Below are positions 1 to 7,537 of a stretch of DNA of 64,000 nt, in pieces (position 1 is the stretch's first letter; each line of letters begins with the position of its first letter). The stretch is from contig CBDFHE010000012.1 in the NCBI GenBank assembly GCA_965247455.1, positions 56,045-120,044 on the forward strand, in the 5' to 3' direction. The notes under the pieces are model-generated. The model was given only the letters and a program-made list of their open reading frames with translations, did no database searches and was not told where the DNA came from. Made by a program: the position numbers and the translations under genes. Source of the stretch: JACZYA01 sp965247455. Lineage in GTDB: Bacteria > Acidobacteriota > Terriglobia > Acidiferrales > 2-02-FULL-67-57.

Positions 1-249
1 GGGGAACACCTCCGCCGCGCTGCGTGGGCGGCGCAACAGTGGGTGGAACTGCAAGCGAAAGAGCGCGACCCCTACGCCGTGCTCTCGCAGTTGAGCGCCG
101 AGCGCATCCGCCGGATTGGCCAACTGGCGGGAGAGCTGTCCAACGACCTCGACGCCACCGAGGTGACCTTTGAAACCGAAGGATTGGAAGGCCTCTTCCA
201 ATCCATCCAGGGCCTGTTCAGCCGTCTGTCCCGCCTGTTTCGAAAATAA
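1..249 (+). CDS. C-terminal end of a hypothetical protein (partial)
   Basis: The reading frame is open from the first base of the window to a TAA at 247-249, giving 82 residues of a protein whose start lies outside the window. A GTG at 43 is inside this frame, but nothing favours it as a start. The visible part looks helical and amphipathic and ends in a basic tail (RLSRLFRK). I see no catalytic motif and do not recognise the family, so the function is unknown. Being coding is likely but not certain. Confidence 0.5.
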   Translation, partial: GEHLRRAAWAAQQWVELQAKERDPYAVLSQLSAERIRRIGQLAGELSNDLDATEVTFETEGLEGLFQSIQGLFSRLSRLFRK

Positions 250-292
250 GCAAAAGAATCGGCCTCGCGCCGTCGGGGGAACCTCCCGCAAG

Positions 293-324
293 ATTGGTTG
301 ATTGGTTAATTGGTTGATCGGTTG
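293..324. repeat. 8-bp tandem repeat, four units (ATYGGTTR)
   Basis: Four consecutive units ATTGGTTG, ATTGGTTA, ATTGGTTG and ATCGGTTG run head to tail. The same unit recurs in tandem at 8691-8727 upstream of dnaJ. The repeat lies between the end of the first gene and a decayed coding fragment. Confidence 0.8.
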
Positions 325-515
325 AACAGGCCCAAAGGAACGGCGCTACGCCTCTGAGCAGGGAGCACCTCTACCGAAACGGCTGGAAAGAACTCCATCG
401 GGGGACGTGGACGCCGCAGCCGGATGGCCGCGTGCGGCAACTGCTAGAGCAGTCCCGCGACGGGGGCAAAACCTGGTACGTCTGGTTCGACGGCACCTAC
501 GTGCGGAAGAAGTAG
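318..515 (+). pseudogene. 3' fragment of a secreted-type protein gene
   Basis: From 318 the frame is open to a TAG at 513-515 and has no usable start codon. A TGA precedes it at 315-317. The translated end reads like an ordinary protein, including SRDGGKTWYVWFDGTY. In my experience such tails end secreted proteins in which a DGGKTW motif precedes the C-terminus. The 8-bp repeat runs into its 5' side. I read it as a gene remnant cut off at the repeat; the parent family is uncertain. Confidence 0.45.
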
Positions 516-542
516 CAGGAATCAGATAGCTTCAAAGCGCGA

Positions 543-603
543 GGCAGGCAGGAATGCCTGCCCTACTCTTGCATTTTCGGTGGCGCAGACATTCCTGCCT
601 GCC
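543..603. repeat. Inverted repeat with perfect 14-bp arms
   Basis: GGCAGGCAGGAATG at 543-556 is the exact reverse complement of CATTCCTGCCTGCC at 590-603. The arms are related to the CCTGCC palindrome family seen throughout the window. There is no gene here. Confidence 0.7.
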
Positions 604-682
604 CCGCTTTGCAGCGGTCTGCGTGACGGACGCCGGGAGGACAGCGGTTGCCGCCCGTTGCGGGCAACTGCATCCAAACGGG

Positions 683-754
683 CTAGGCGCCGAGGAGATT
701 GCGGGCGATGACCAGGCGCTGGATTTCGCTGGTGCCCTCGTAGAGTTCCGTGAT
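683..754 (-). pseudogene. C-terminal remnant of a second acyl-CoA dehydrogenase gene
   Basis: Read on the minus strand this encodes ITELYEGTSEIQRLVIARN followed by LLGA and a TAG stop at 683-685. That is the conserved C-terminal helix of acyl-CoA dehydrogenases. It differs from the intact gene at 901-2043 in codon choice and in the last residues (NLLGA against HLLSG), so it comes from a paralogue or a long-diverged copy. The rest of that gene is gone, replaced by 109-bp repeat units. Confidence 0.7.
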
Positions 755-979
755 GCGCTGGCTTGCCCCGAGCGCATCCGAGGGGTCGCGGTTAGCCGCT
801 CAATAGATGCCGCGCAATCACCAGCCGCTGGATCTCGCTGGTGCCTCCGTAGAGTTCGGTGATGCGCTGGCTTGCCCCGAGCGCATCCGAGGGGTCGCGG
901 TTAGCCGCTCAATAGATGCCGCGCAATCACTAGCCGCTGGATCTCGCTGGTGCCTTCGTAGAGTTCGGTGATGCGCTGG
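752..979. repeat. 109-bp tandem duplication covering the acyl-CoA dehydrogenase 3' end
   Basis: Two units, 752-860 and 861-969, repeat with a period of exactly 109 bp and about two mismatches. A further 10 bp (970-979) then leads into the intact gene. Each unit carries the last codons and stop of acyl-CoA dehydrogenase plus about 37 bp of following sequence. Upstream of 752 the similarity continues in diverged form, into the paralogue remnant. Confidence 0.9.
792..863 (-). pseudogene. Duplicated C-terminal remnant of acyl-CoA dehydrogenase
   Basis: Minus-strand translation gives ITELYGGTSEIQRLVIARH then LLSG and a TAA at 792-794. It is nearly identical to the end of the intact gene, with E to G in the ELYEGTS motif. 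It lies within the 109-bp duplication and has no upstream coding sequence. Confidence 0.8.
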
Positions 980-2043
980 TCGCGGTACATGCGCTCGACA
1001 GCGTAGTCGCGGCTGTAACCGTAGCCGCCGTGGATTTGCACCGCCTTGTTGCAGGCGCGCTGGGCCATCTCACTGGCGAAGAGCTTGGCGACCGAGGCCT
1101 CGACCGTGTAACGCTTGGCGTTGTCCTGCATCCAGGCGGCGCGGCGCAGCAGCAAGCGCGCGGCTTCGATTTCAGTCGCCATGTCGGCCAGCATGAAGCG
1201 CACGGCCTGGAAGTTGCCGATGGGCTGGCCGAACTGGACGCGCTCCTGGGAATAGCCCAGAGCTTCGTCCAACGCCCCCTGAGCGATGCCGGTGGCCTGG
1301 GCGGCGATGCCGACGCGGCCGTCGTCGAGCGTGCGGAGGGCGATCTTGAAGCCGATGCCTTCCTCCCCGATCAGGTTCTGCTTGGGTACCTTGCAGTCCT
1401 GCAAGAAAATTTCCGCAGTAGCGGTGGCGTTGATGCCCATTTTCTTTTCTTCCTTGGCGACCTGGAAGCCTTCGAAGCCGGTTTCGATGATGAAGGCGCT
1501 GATGCCTTTCGGTCCCTTTGACGGGTCAGTGACGGCATAGACGATGGCGGTGTCGGCGACGGCGCCGTTGGTGACCCAAGCCTTGGTGCCGTTGAGGACG
1601 TAGCAGTCGCCCTTGCGCACGGCAGTGGTCTTCTGGTTGGCGGCGTCGGAGCCGGCCTGCGGCTCGGTCAGGCAGTAGCAGCCGATCTTTTCCCCGCGCG
1701 CGTGCGGCGTGACGTAGGTCTGCTTCTGCTCTTCGGTCCCGAAGCGCAGGATGGGGTCGCAGAAAAGCGTGGCGCAGACCGACAGAATGACACCGGTGGA
1801 GGCGCAGGCGCGCGAGATTTCCTCAATCACGATGGTGTTGGCGATGTGGTCCAGGCCGGCGCCGCCGTAGGTCTCCGGGACGTACACGCCGGTGAAGCCC
1901 AGCGCGGCCGCCTTGCGGATGCTCTGGCGGGGGAACTCGCCACTTTGGTCAATGTCGTGCGCGAGCGGCTTGATCTCTTTTTCGGCGAACTCGCGCGCCG
2001 TCTTCTGGATCAGCTTGTGGTCGTCGCTCAGTTCCAGGTGCAT
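901..2043 (-). CDS. Acyl-CoA dehydrogenase
   Basis: A flavoprotein that oxidises acyl-CoA to trans-2-enoyl-CoA, passing electrons to electron-transfer flavoprotein. The 380 residues match the family length. Visible family signatures are CYCLTEPQAGSDA (substrate and FAD binding), a WVTNG segment and the C-terminal QIHGGYGYSRDYAVERMYRD and ELYEGTSEIQ, where the Glu is the usual catalytic-base position. The start at 2043 is chosen because AAGGAG lies about 8 bases upstream; a longer frame from 2082 has no such site. The 3' end is duplicated downstream. Chain-length specificity cannot be read, so no gene symbol is given. Confidence 0.95.
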   Translation of the reverse strand: MHLELSDDHKLIQKTAREFAEKEIKPLAHDIDQSGEFPRQSIRKAAALGFTGVYVPETYGGAGLDHIANTIVIEEISRACASTGVILSVCATLFCDPILRFGTEEQKQTYVTPHARGEKIGCYCLTEPQAGSDAANQKTTAVRKGDCYVLNGTKAWVTNGAVADTAIVYAVTDPSKGPKGISAFIIETGFEGFQVAKEEKKMGINATATAEIFLQDCKVPKQNLIGEEGIGFKIALRTLDDGRVGIAAQATGIAQGALDEALGYSQERVQFGQPIGNFQAVRFMLADMATEIEAARLLLRRAAWMQDNAKRYTVEASVAKLFASEMAQRACNKAVQIHGGYGYSRDYAVERMYRDQRITELYEGTSEIQRLVIARHLLSG

Positions 2044-2147
2044 CAGGGGCTCCTTCTTGCGGCAAGGCGACCATTCTAGCACGGTAGTTGAGGATGGCAG
2101 CTACCCCATTCCGTCGGCTCACCGCAGAAACACCAGAGGACGCAGCC

Positions 2148-2448
2148 GTCATGCCGAGCGAAGTCGAGGCATCTGTTTGTATAAAGCAGACCCCTCGACT
2201 CCGCCGTTCGGGCTCCGCTCGGGGTGACAAACCGGCCCCCAGAGTCGAGGCAGCGCACGATGGCTGTCGGCCTTCCTGCCGTCTTCCTTGTGAGTCCAGC
2301 CCACGGGCCTGCTTGCCGCAGGCAGGCGGAAGCCGCTGGGCTGAACTGATTGGGTAGGGCACGGCCTTGCTTGTCCTGTTTATCCCGAGCGCAGTCGAGG
2401 GGAGCGAAGCCGAAGGGCGCCTTGCCCGGCAGGGGGCAATCCCCTGCC
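2148..2448. repeat. Intergenic palindromic repeats
   Basis: The 2044-2479 gap holds no gene. Arms GTCATGCCGAGCG (2148-2160) and CGCTCGGGGTGAC (near 2215-2227) form an imperfect long inverted repeat. A CCTGCTTGCCGCAGGCAGG palindrome sits at 2308-2326. GGCAGGGG and CCCCTGCC at 2428-2435 and 2441-2448 form a hairpin without a T tract. All belong to families found elsewhere in the window. Confidence 0.7.
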
Positions 2449-2479
2449 CTACCCAAGAACAGCTAAACTTGGTTGTCTG

Positions 2480-2962
2480 CTACTTCTCGAAGAAGGGTTT
2501 GAGTTTGGCGTAGGTGGTGGCCAGCTCTTCGGGTTCGAGGCGGGTTTCGGCGACGGTGGTCATGAAGCTGGTGTCGCCCGCCCAGCGCGGCAGCACGTGC
2601 ATGTGCAGGTGGTCGGCCACGCCGGCGCCGGCCACGCGCCCCAGGTTCATGCCCAGGTTGTAGCCTTCGGGGTGATAAAGCTCCGCGAAGGCGCGCTGCA
2701 CCTGCTGGCAGAGGAGCATCATCTCCGCCAACGTCTCTGGCGCCACCCGCGCCAACTCGCCCACGTGCTCGAAGGGCGCCACCATAATGTGGCCGGTGGT
2801 GTAAGGGTAGCGGTTCAGCAGAATGAAATTGTGCTGGCCGCGGTGGACAATCAGAGCTTCGGCGTCATCATTGCGCTGGAGGGCCTGGCAGAAAATGCAG
2901 CCGCTTTCCTTCGACCCCTTACTGACATACTGGTAGCGCCAGGGGGACCACAAGTAATCCAT
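2480..2962 (-). CDS. HIT family hydrolase
   Basis: A histidine-triad protein of 160 residues, a family of nucleotide hydrolases and transferases acting on AMP conjugates or dinucleoside polyphosphates. The triad is visible as HLHMHVLPRW near residue 120, and an N-terminal CIFC pair fits the zinc-containing HIT subgroup. The ATG at 2962 overlaps the TGA of the upstream HU gene by one base; a GTG one codon earlier is also possible. The arrangement suggests translational coupling in an S1-HU-HIT operon. The exact substrate is not evident. Confidence 0.9.
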   Translation of the reverse strand: MDYLWSPWRYQYVSKGSKESGCIFCQALQRNDDAEALIVHRGQHNFILLNRYPYTTGHIMVAPFEHVGELARVAPETLAEMMLLCQQVQRAFAELYHPEGYNLGMNLGRVAGAGVADHLHMHVLPRWAGDTSFMTTVAETRLEPEELATTYAKLKPFFEK

Positions 2963-3297
2963 CACACCGCGCTGTCGGGGGGAGGCGGCGTCGCCGGGGG
3001 AGCAGCCGAAGCAGCGCTGCCGCCGGCGTTGACCAGTTCCTTCAGCTCCTTGCTGGGCTTGAAGAAGGGGATGCGCTTGGGCGGCACGTTGACCTTCTCC
3101 CCCGTCTTGGGGTTGCGCCCAACGCGGCCGCGGCGTTGGCGGGTGCGAAAGCTGCCGAAGCCGCGCACCTCGATCTTGTCGTCGGCGCGCAGGGCTTTGA
3201 TGATGCCGTCGAAGACCGTTTCAACGATGGCCTCGGCTTCTTTCCGAGTCGCTTCGATGGCGCGGGAAACTTCCTCGACCAAGTCGGCCTTGGTCAT
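2962..3297 (-). CDS. HU/IHF family DNA-binding protein
   Basis: A histone-like nucleoid protein that binds and bends DNA as a dimer. The fold is clear from MTKADLVEEV at the start, RGFGSFRTRQRRGRVGRNPK and the DNA-binding arm NVPPKRIPFFKPSKELKELV. At 111 residues it is about 20 longer than classical HU because of an Ala/Pro-rich tail (residues 92-111) that is probably disordered. The second of two adjacent ATGs is chosen, since GAGGAG is 6 bases before it and only 3 before the first. It follows the S1 gene by 108 bases, an order also seen for rpsA-ihfB in proteobacteria. HU versus IHF-beta cannot be settled. Confidence 0.92.
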   Translation of the reverse strand: MTKADLVEEVSRAIEATRKEAEAIVETVFDGIIKALRADDKIEVRGFGSFRTRQRRGRVGRNPKTGEKVNVPPKRIPFFKPSKELKELVNAGGSAASAAPPATPPPPDSAV

Positions 3298-3405
3298 CAT
3301 CGCCTCCTCAAACCAAAGTTGTTTCCCCTTCGACGCTTGGCAGGAACCCGACCGCCTTCTCCGGCTGCCAGCGCGGCGGCATTATAGCACCGGAAGCCAA
3401 AACTC

Positions 3406-5268
3406 TCAGGATTTTCCCATCCCGGAGTTGAACCCTTTCGACGCCAGAATCTCCTGCAAGGTGGCGGTGGAGCGCGGCTGGCCGTCGCGGTATTCCTTCA
3501 GGGCGCGCCGCTCCATTTCCGGCGCCATCGCTTTCAGGCTCAACCCGATCCGGCGCTCGTTGGGGTTCAACTTGATAACTTTGAACTCGAACTCCGCCCC
3601 GGCCTTGACCTCGTCCCCGTCGGTGGGCAATTCGGAGATGTGGCACAAACCTCCCACCCCCTCGGCCAGCTCCACGAACACGCCGAAGTCGGCGCGGCGA
3701 GTAACGCGGCCGTGGACGGACTTGCCCACGCGGACGCGGCTGACGTAGGTGGCCCAGGGGTCGGGCGTCAGGTCTTTCAGGCTCAGGCTCAAGCGCCGGT
3801 TGAGCACGTCCACCCTGAGCACCTTGGCCTGCACCGGCTGGCCGCGCTTCAACACTTCCGAGGGCTTCTTGAGTTTCTTCTTCCAACTCAGCTCCGAAAG
3901 GTGGACCAGACCCTCCACCCCCGGTTCCAGCTCGATGAAGGCGCCGAAGTCGGTCAGGCTCTTGACCGTCCCCTCGACCACGCTGCCGGGCGGAAACTTG
4001 GCCGCTATCGCTTGGAAGGGGTCGGGCTCGGTCTGGCGCAGGCCGAGCGAGAGCCGCTTCTCCGCCGGCTGCACATCCAGAATCGCGGCCTCCACCCAGT
4101 CGCCCTCGTTCAACACCTCCGAGGGATGCCGCACGCGCCGGGTCCAGCTCATCTCGGAAACGTGAATCAACCCTTCCAACCCCGGCTCCACTTCCACGAA
4201 AGCGCCGTAGTCCAGCAGGTGGGTCACGCGACCACGGACGCGCTCGCCGGTTCGGTACTTAGCAGCCACTCCCGTCCAGGGATCGGGTTCAAGCTGCTTG
4301 AGGCCCAGCGAAATCCGCCCCTTTTTCTTCTCCACCTTGAGCACTTTGACGGTGAGCTCCTGGCCGGACGCGAGAGCTTCGGAGGGATGGGTGAGGCGGC
4401 GGTAGGAAATGTCGGTAATGTGCAGCAGGCCGTCCACGCCCCCCAGGTCAACAAAAGCGCCGTAGTCGGTCAGGTTCTTGACCGTGCCTTTCAGCTCCGC
4501 GCCTTCCTTGATAACTTCTTCCAACAGCTTTTTGCGCTGCACCTGCTCTTCTTCCAGCAGGACGCGGCGGCTGACCACGACGTTGCCCCGGTGCCGGTTC
4601 AGCCGAATGACGCGGGCGGTGAGCGTGCGACTCAGGAAGCCTTCCCAGTGCCGGACCGGCCGCAGGTCCACCTGCGAGCCCGGCATGAAAGCCGTCAACG
4701 GGCGCCGGCGGGCGTGCGCCCCGGGAAGATTGATTTCCACTTCCAGCCCACCCCTGACCCGGCGGGTGGCACGGCACCGGACCTTCTCCTGCTCGCGGTG
4801 GGCTCGCTCCACCTGCTCCCAGAGCTTCAGCCGGTGCGCCCCCTCGGACGAGCACGGGATGTAGCCATCCCGCGCCTGGCTGGCTTCCACCAGCACTTCG
4901 ATGCTGTCGCCGGGCTGGGCGGTGATGTTCTCCTCTTCGTCGGTGAACTCGCCCAGCGGCACCACCCCTTCCGACTTCATCCCTAGGTCCACCACGATGC
5001 CGTCGGAGGTTACTTTGACCACGGTGGACTGGCGGATTTCGCCGGTGGTGGGAGCGGCCTCGCCGCTGTATTCGTCGATCAGTTGTTCGAGTTCGGCCTG
5101 GCTCAGCTCCTCGGCCTCGTCGGTGGCGGCCGGAGCTTCGCTGGTGGGAGGTTCTGCTGTGGCGTCGCTTGCTGGCGGCTGCGGTGTGTCCTCGACGGCC
5201 CCGGACTCAGCCGGGAGTTCGGCTGCGTCCGGCGGCACCACCGAATCATGTGGCAACTGCGGCGTCAT
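3406..5268 (-). CDS. rpsA: 30S ribosomal protein S1
   Basis: Binds mRNA on the small ribosomal subunit and helps initiate translation. The 620 residues begin with an acidic low-complexity leader of about 75 residues, followed by six S1 (OB-fold) repeats. The last four are canonical, with GTVKNLTDYGAFVDLGGVDG and similar repeated starts. Repeat 2 is odd: before FMPGSQVDLRPVRHW there is a short insert (NLPGAHARRRPLTA) where most S1 proteins have only a few residues. HU and a HIT gene follow on the same strand. A promoter is visible about 200 bases upstream, leaving a long leader that could serve autoregulation. Confidence 0.95.
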   Translation of the reverse strand: MTPQLPHDSVVPPDAAELPAESGAVEDTPQPPASDATAEPPTSEAPAATDEAEELSQAELEQLIDEYSGEAAPTTGEIRQSTVVKVTSDGIVVDLGMKSEGVVPLGEFTDEEENITAQPGDSIEVLVEASQARDGYIPCSSEGAHRLKLWEQVERAHREQEKVRCRATRRVRGGLEVEINLPGAHARRRPLTAFMPGSQVDLRPVRHWEGFLSRTLTARVIRLNRHRGNVVVSRRVLLEEEQVQRKKLLEEVIKEGAELKGTVKNLTDYGAFVDLGGVDGLLHITDISYRRLTHPSEALASGQELTVKVLKVEKKKGRISLGLKQLEPDPWTGVAAKYRTGERVRGRVTHLLDYGAFVEVEPGLEGLIHVSEMSWTRRVRHPSEVLNEGDWVEAAILDVQPAEKRLSLGLRQTEPDPFQAIAAKFPPGSVVEGTVKSLTDFGAFIELEPGVEGLVHLSELSWKKKLKKPSEVLKRGQPVQAKVLRVDVLNRRLSLSLKDLTPDPWATYVSRVRVGKSVHGRVTRRADFGVFVELAEGVGGLCHISELPTDGDEVKAGAEFEFKVIKLNPNERRIGLSLKAMAPEMERRALKEYRDGQPRSTATLQEILASKGFNSGMGKS

Positions 5269-5468
5269 TCCCGTCCCAGTATCAGGATCAGTAGCTCTTC
5301 AGAGGCGCTGTCTTCCCCCGCGGCCAGCGACGTAAGACCTACACCGGAGGGCTCGGAGCGAACTGCTTTCCCGCTGCGCCCCGCGCTGTTGCTGCCCTAA
5401 AACCTTCTCCCCTTGAGATGCGCAGCGGCCTCGCTCGGATGGCCTGCCATCGGCCCCCGAACTCAGGC

Positions 5469-5498
5469 ACTATATCGGACGCTACCCGCCACTGTCAA
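5469..5498 (-). promoter_or_regulatory. Sigma-70-type promoter for rpsA
   Basis: On the minus strand TTGACA (5498-5493) is followed after 18 bases by TATAGT (5474-5469). Transcription would start near 5462 and leave a leader of about 195 bases before the S1 start at 5268. Confidence 0.6.
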
Positions 5499-5534
5499 CG
5501 CTACGGCGTGTCCGACTGGTCTCCTGATTTTGCA

Positions 5535-5690
5535 CCGAGCCCCCAGGCCCTTCAGGGCGAGCCCCTGCCCTTAGGGCACCTGTTCAGCCCACGGGCTTCT
5601 GCCCGTGGGACCCAGCGGCCTGCCTGCGGTAGGCAGGCGGAAGCTGCTGGGCTGAACCTCGCCTTGAAAGGCCACAGCCGCCTCAGAGCC
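5535..5690. repeat. Composite palindromic repeat block
   Basis: This part of the 5269-5809 gap contains GCCCACGGGCTTCTGCCCGTGGG, the CCTGCCTGCGGTAGGCAGG core at 5619-5637, and GAAGCTGCTGGGCTGAAC. The same modules recur near 2290-2350, 6676-6790, 53960-54010 and 62360-62460. Apart from the rpsA promoter I see nothing else in the gap. Confidence 0.7.
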
Positions 5691-5809
5691 CTGACCTTAG
5701 TGGGGAAACGCCACGCATTTCGTCACCCGCCAAAGCAACACGCTTTTTCCCACTATTCGGACTCTCTGCGTGCTATGCGTCCCTACCAGCGAAACTGGAA
5801 TCGGGGAAA

Positions 5810-6610
5810 TTACCGGAAGGTCTGCGCTCGGCCCTGTCCCACCAGGCGGCGGAAGTCTTCGGCTTCGATGTGCACCACCTTGCACATTTCGTACAGGCGG
5901 GAGCGCATGCGCTCCCCGATGCGGTCGGCCAGGGTGTCCTCGCGCATGGCACCGCGGCGCGTGGGCGTGTCCAGATAGTTGGTGGTAACCAGGGTGACGC
6001 GCTTCTCGTTGTAGCGGGTGTTGAGGATGTGCGCCACCGTGTCCATCACCCAAACCGAGGGTTTGCTGGCCCCCAGGTCGTCCAGCAGCAGGACTTCGGT
6101 CTCCAGCACCGGCGCCAGCACCTGCATCTCCGTGGTCTGCACCACCGGGTTGTAGCTGGCCTGAATTTCCTTCAGCAATTCGCGGAAGTCGTAGAAGAGG
6201 CAGTCGGCGCCCTTCTCCACCAGCGCCCGCAGCAGCCCCACCCCTAGGTGGGTCTTACCCACCCCGCACGGCCCCATGAACAACAGGCCCAGGTCGGCGT
6301 GGATGGGATAGGCCCGCACAAAGCTCTCGGCCATGACGCGCGCCTTGCTGAGCGACTGGTTGAAGGCCGAATTCTCGTGAATGTTGGCCTGGAAGCTCTC
6401 GAAGTCGCAGTGCTGGTAACGCGCGGGGATGCGGGCCGTCCGCAACCGGCGTTCCACTCCGCCTTGCGCCACACAGTCGCAGCGCACCACCCGGCGTACG
6501 CCCCCCGCCCCGCCTGCCCCGTCAACGGCGGGGTCGACGCTCTCGGCGCTTTCCACCGGCTTCCAACCGGTGTCGCCGCACTGCAGACAAACTTTAGCGG
6601 AGGCTTCCAT
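5810..6610 (-). CDS. DnaC/IstB-like ATP-binding protein
   Basis: An AAA+ ATPase of the helicase-loader type, 266 residues. Walker A is GPCGVGKTHL and Walker B is EVLLLDDLG. An N-terminal CLQCGDTGW and CDC motif would form a zinc site, and an arginine-rich C-terminus (GERMRSRLYEM) carries the usual sensor region. The start at 6610 has GGGGAG 7 bases upstream. No istA-type transposase is adjacent, so a chromosomal helicase-loader role is more likely than IstB. The neighbours on both sides are repeat blocks, so the context says little. Confidence 0.85.
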   Translation of the reverse strand: MEASAKVCLQCGDTGWKPVESAESVDPAVDGAGGAGGVRRVVRCDCVAQGGVERRLRTARIPARYQHCDFESFQANIHENSAFNQSLSKARVMAESFVRAYPIHADLGLLFMGPCGVGKTHLGVGLLRALVEKGADCLFYDFRELLKEIQASYNPVVQTTEMQVLAPVLETEVLLLDDLGASKPSVWVMDTVAHILNTRYNEKRVTLVTTNYLDTPTRRGAMREDTLADRIGERMRSRLYEMCKVVHIEAEDFRRLVGQGRAQTFR

Positions 6611-6675
6611 CGGACGACTCCCCGACAGCATAGTCGAGCGGGCCGCCCTTGACAACCACTCGTCCCCAGGGACAC

Positions 6676-6790
6676 CCGCTTCCCTGCGGCCTGCCTGCGG
6701 TAGGCAGGTGCTCGTCCTGAAGGCTTCAGCCCGAGACTTCTGCCCGAGGGCTTGCCCTGAAGGGCCGCAGGGCTCGGTGTCGGCAGTTTG
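6676..6790. repeat. Composite palindromic repeat block
   Basis: Contains CCTGCCTGCGGTAGGCAGG at 6690-6708, then GAAGGCTTCAGCCC, a GACTTCTGCCCGAGGG module and GCCCTGAAGGGCCGC. The block at 62367-62460 has the same module order. It lies in the gene-poor stretch 6611-7098. Confidence 0.75.
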
Positions 6791-6847
6791 GTTCTCTCAG
6801 GGCACGGCGCAGACCGTCCCCCGACGAAACGGTCAACAATGGGATGG

Positions 6848-6900
6848 ACAAGCCGACGAAGAAGTGCCCGCGTTGCGGGGACTTCTTCGCCGCTACCTGT
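6848..6900 (+). repeat. Strong hairpin element, could also encode a 23-residue peptide
   Basis: CGAAGAAGTGCCCGC and GCGGGGACTTCTTCG form a 15-bp stem with one mismatch and a 3-base loop. The outer arms recur at 62186-62205 and 62320-62339. The same stretch, read from an ATG at 6844, encodes MDKPTKKCPRCGDFFAATC and four more residues, which resembles a tiny zinc knuckle. There is no ribosome binding site and the bases are explained by the hairpin, so a gene is doubtful. Confidence 0.45.
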
Positions 6901-6915
6901 TCCTTTTCCAAGTAG

Positions 6916-6947
6916 CGACGATGCCCGTACGGGCATCGTCGGCTTTT
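6916..6947 (+). terminator. Perfect 26-bp palindrome followed by a short T run
   Basis: CGACGATGCCCGT is followed directly by its exact reverse complement (6916-6941), then GCTTTTC. It begins immediately after the TAG of the possible small reading frame. The T tract is short and a perfect palindrome leaves little loop, so termination is plausible but not certain. Confidence 0.4.
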
Positions 6948-7098
6948 CAAATTCGGTCCAGCAGCTTTTTTATCCCGAGCGGAAGTGACGCCGCTGGACT
7001 GAATTCCTGCCCCGGGGATGGAACGCCCCCTATCGCGCCCAGCCTCTACGCCCCTGTCGGAGGGAGTTGCGAGGCGACTGCCGGTGCGAAAGGGCGAA

Positions 7099-7527
7099 CT
7101 AGGCTTTCACTTTTTCTTGGGAGGTTGTTTCTTCGGCAGGAGCCGGGGGACGGGCGCGGGGGCCGACCCGCACCAGCGCGTTGCGGAAGCGCTCCTGCAT
7201 GGAGCGGTCGCGCATCCGCTCCAACTCAACGTTGACGAAGCCGACAAAGTCTTCCACCTGTTCCTGCAACCTTTCCATCTTCTCGCGCATGTTGAGGATC
7301 ACTTCCACCCCGGCCAGGTTCACGCCCAGCTCGCGCGTCATCGCCAGCACCACTTCCAGCCGCTCCAAGTCTTCTTCGGTGTAGAGGCGGGTATTCCCTT
7401 CCGAGCGCGACGGCCGCAGCAGCCCCACCCGCTCGTAGAGCCGCAGCGTCTGCGGGTGGAGGCTGTACTTCTCCGCCACCGCGCTGATCATGTAGCCGAC
7501 CTTCTCCGCCTTTTTCTTTTTCGCCAT
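7099..7527 (-). CDS. hspR: HspR, MerR-family heat-shock repressor
   Basis: A DNA-binding repressor of chaperone genes, 142 residues. The MerR helix-turn-helix is clear: YMISAVAEKYSLHPQTLRLYERVGLL followed by RLYTEEDLERLEVVLAM, then a coiled-coil segment (residues 75-110) and a Pro/Lys tail. HspR proteins bind HAIR inverted repeats and in actinobacteria use DnaK as co-repressor. It follows dnaJ by 10 bases, the position expected for feedback control of the operon. A HAIR-like site lies upstream of dnaK. Confidence 0.88.
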   Translation of the reverse strand: MAKKKKAEKVGYMISAVAEKYSLHPQTLRLYERVGLLRPSRSEGNTRLYTEEDLERLEVVLAMTRELGVNLAGVEVILNMREKMERLQEQVEDFVGFVNVELERMRDRSMQERFRNALVRVGPRARPPAPAEETTSQEKVKA

Positions 7528-7537
7528 CGGTTTTGCT

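Noticed and set aside
6844..6915. A 23-codon reading frame with CPRCG
   Set aside because: Not listed as a gene because there is no ribosome binding site and the bases are accounted for by a strong hairpin with a partial copy near 62 kb. It is kept as a finding only.
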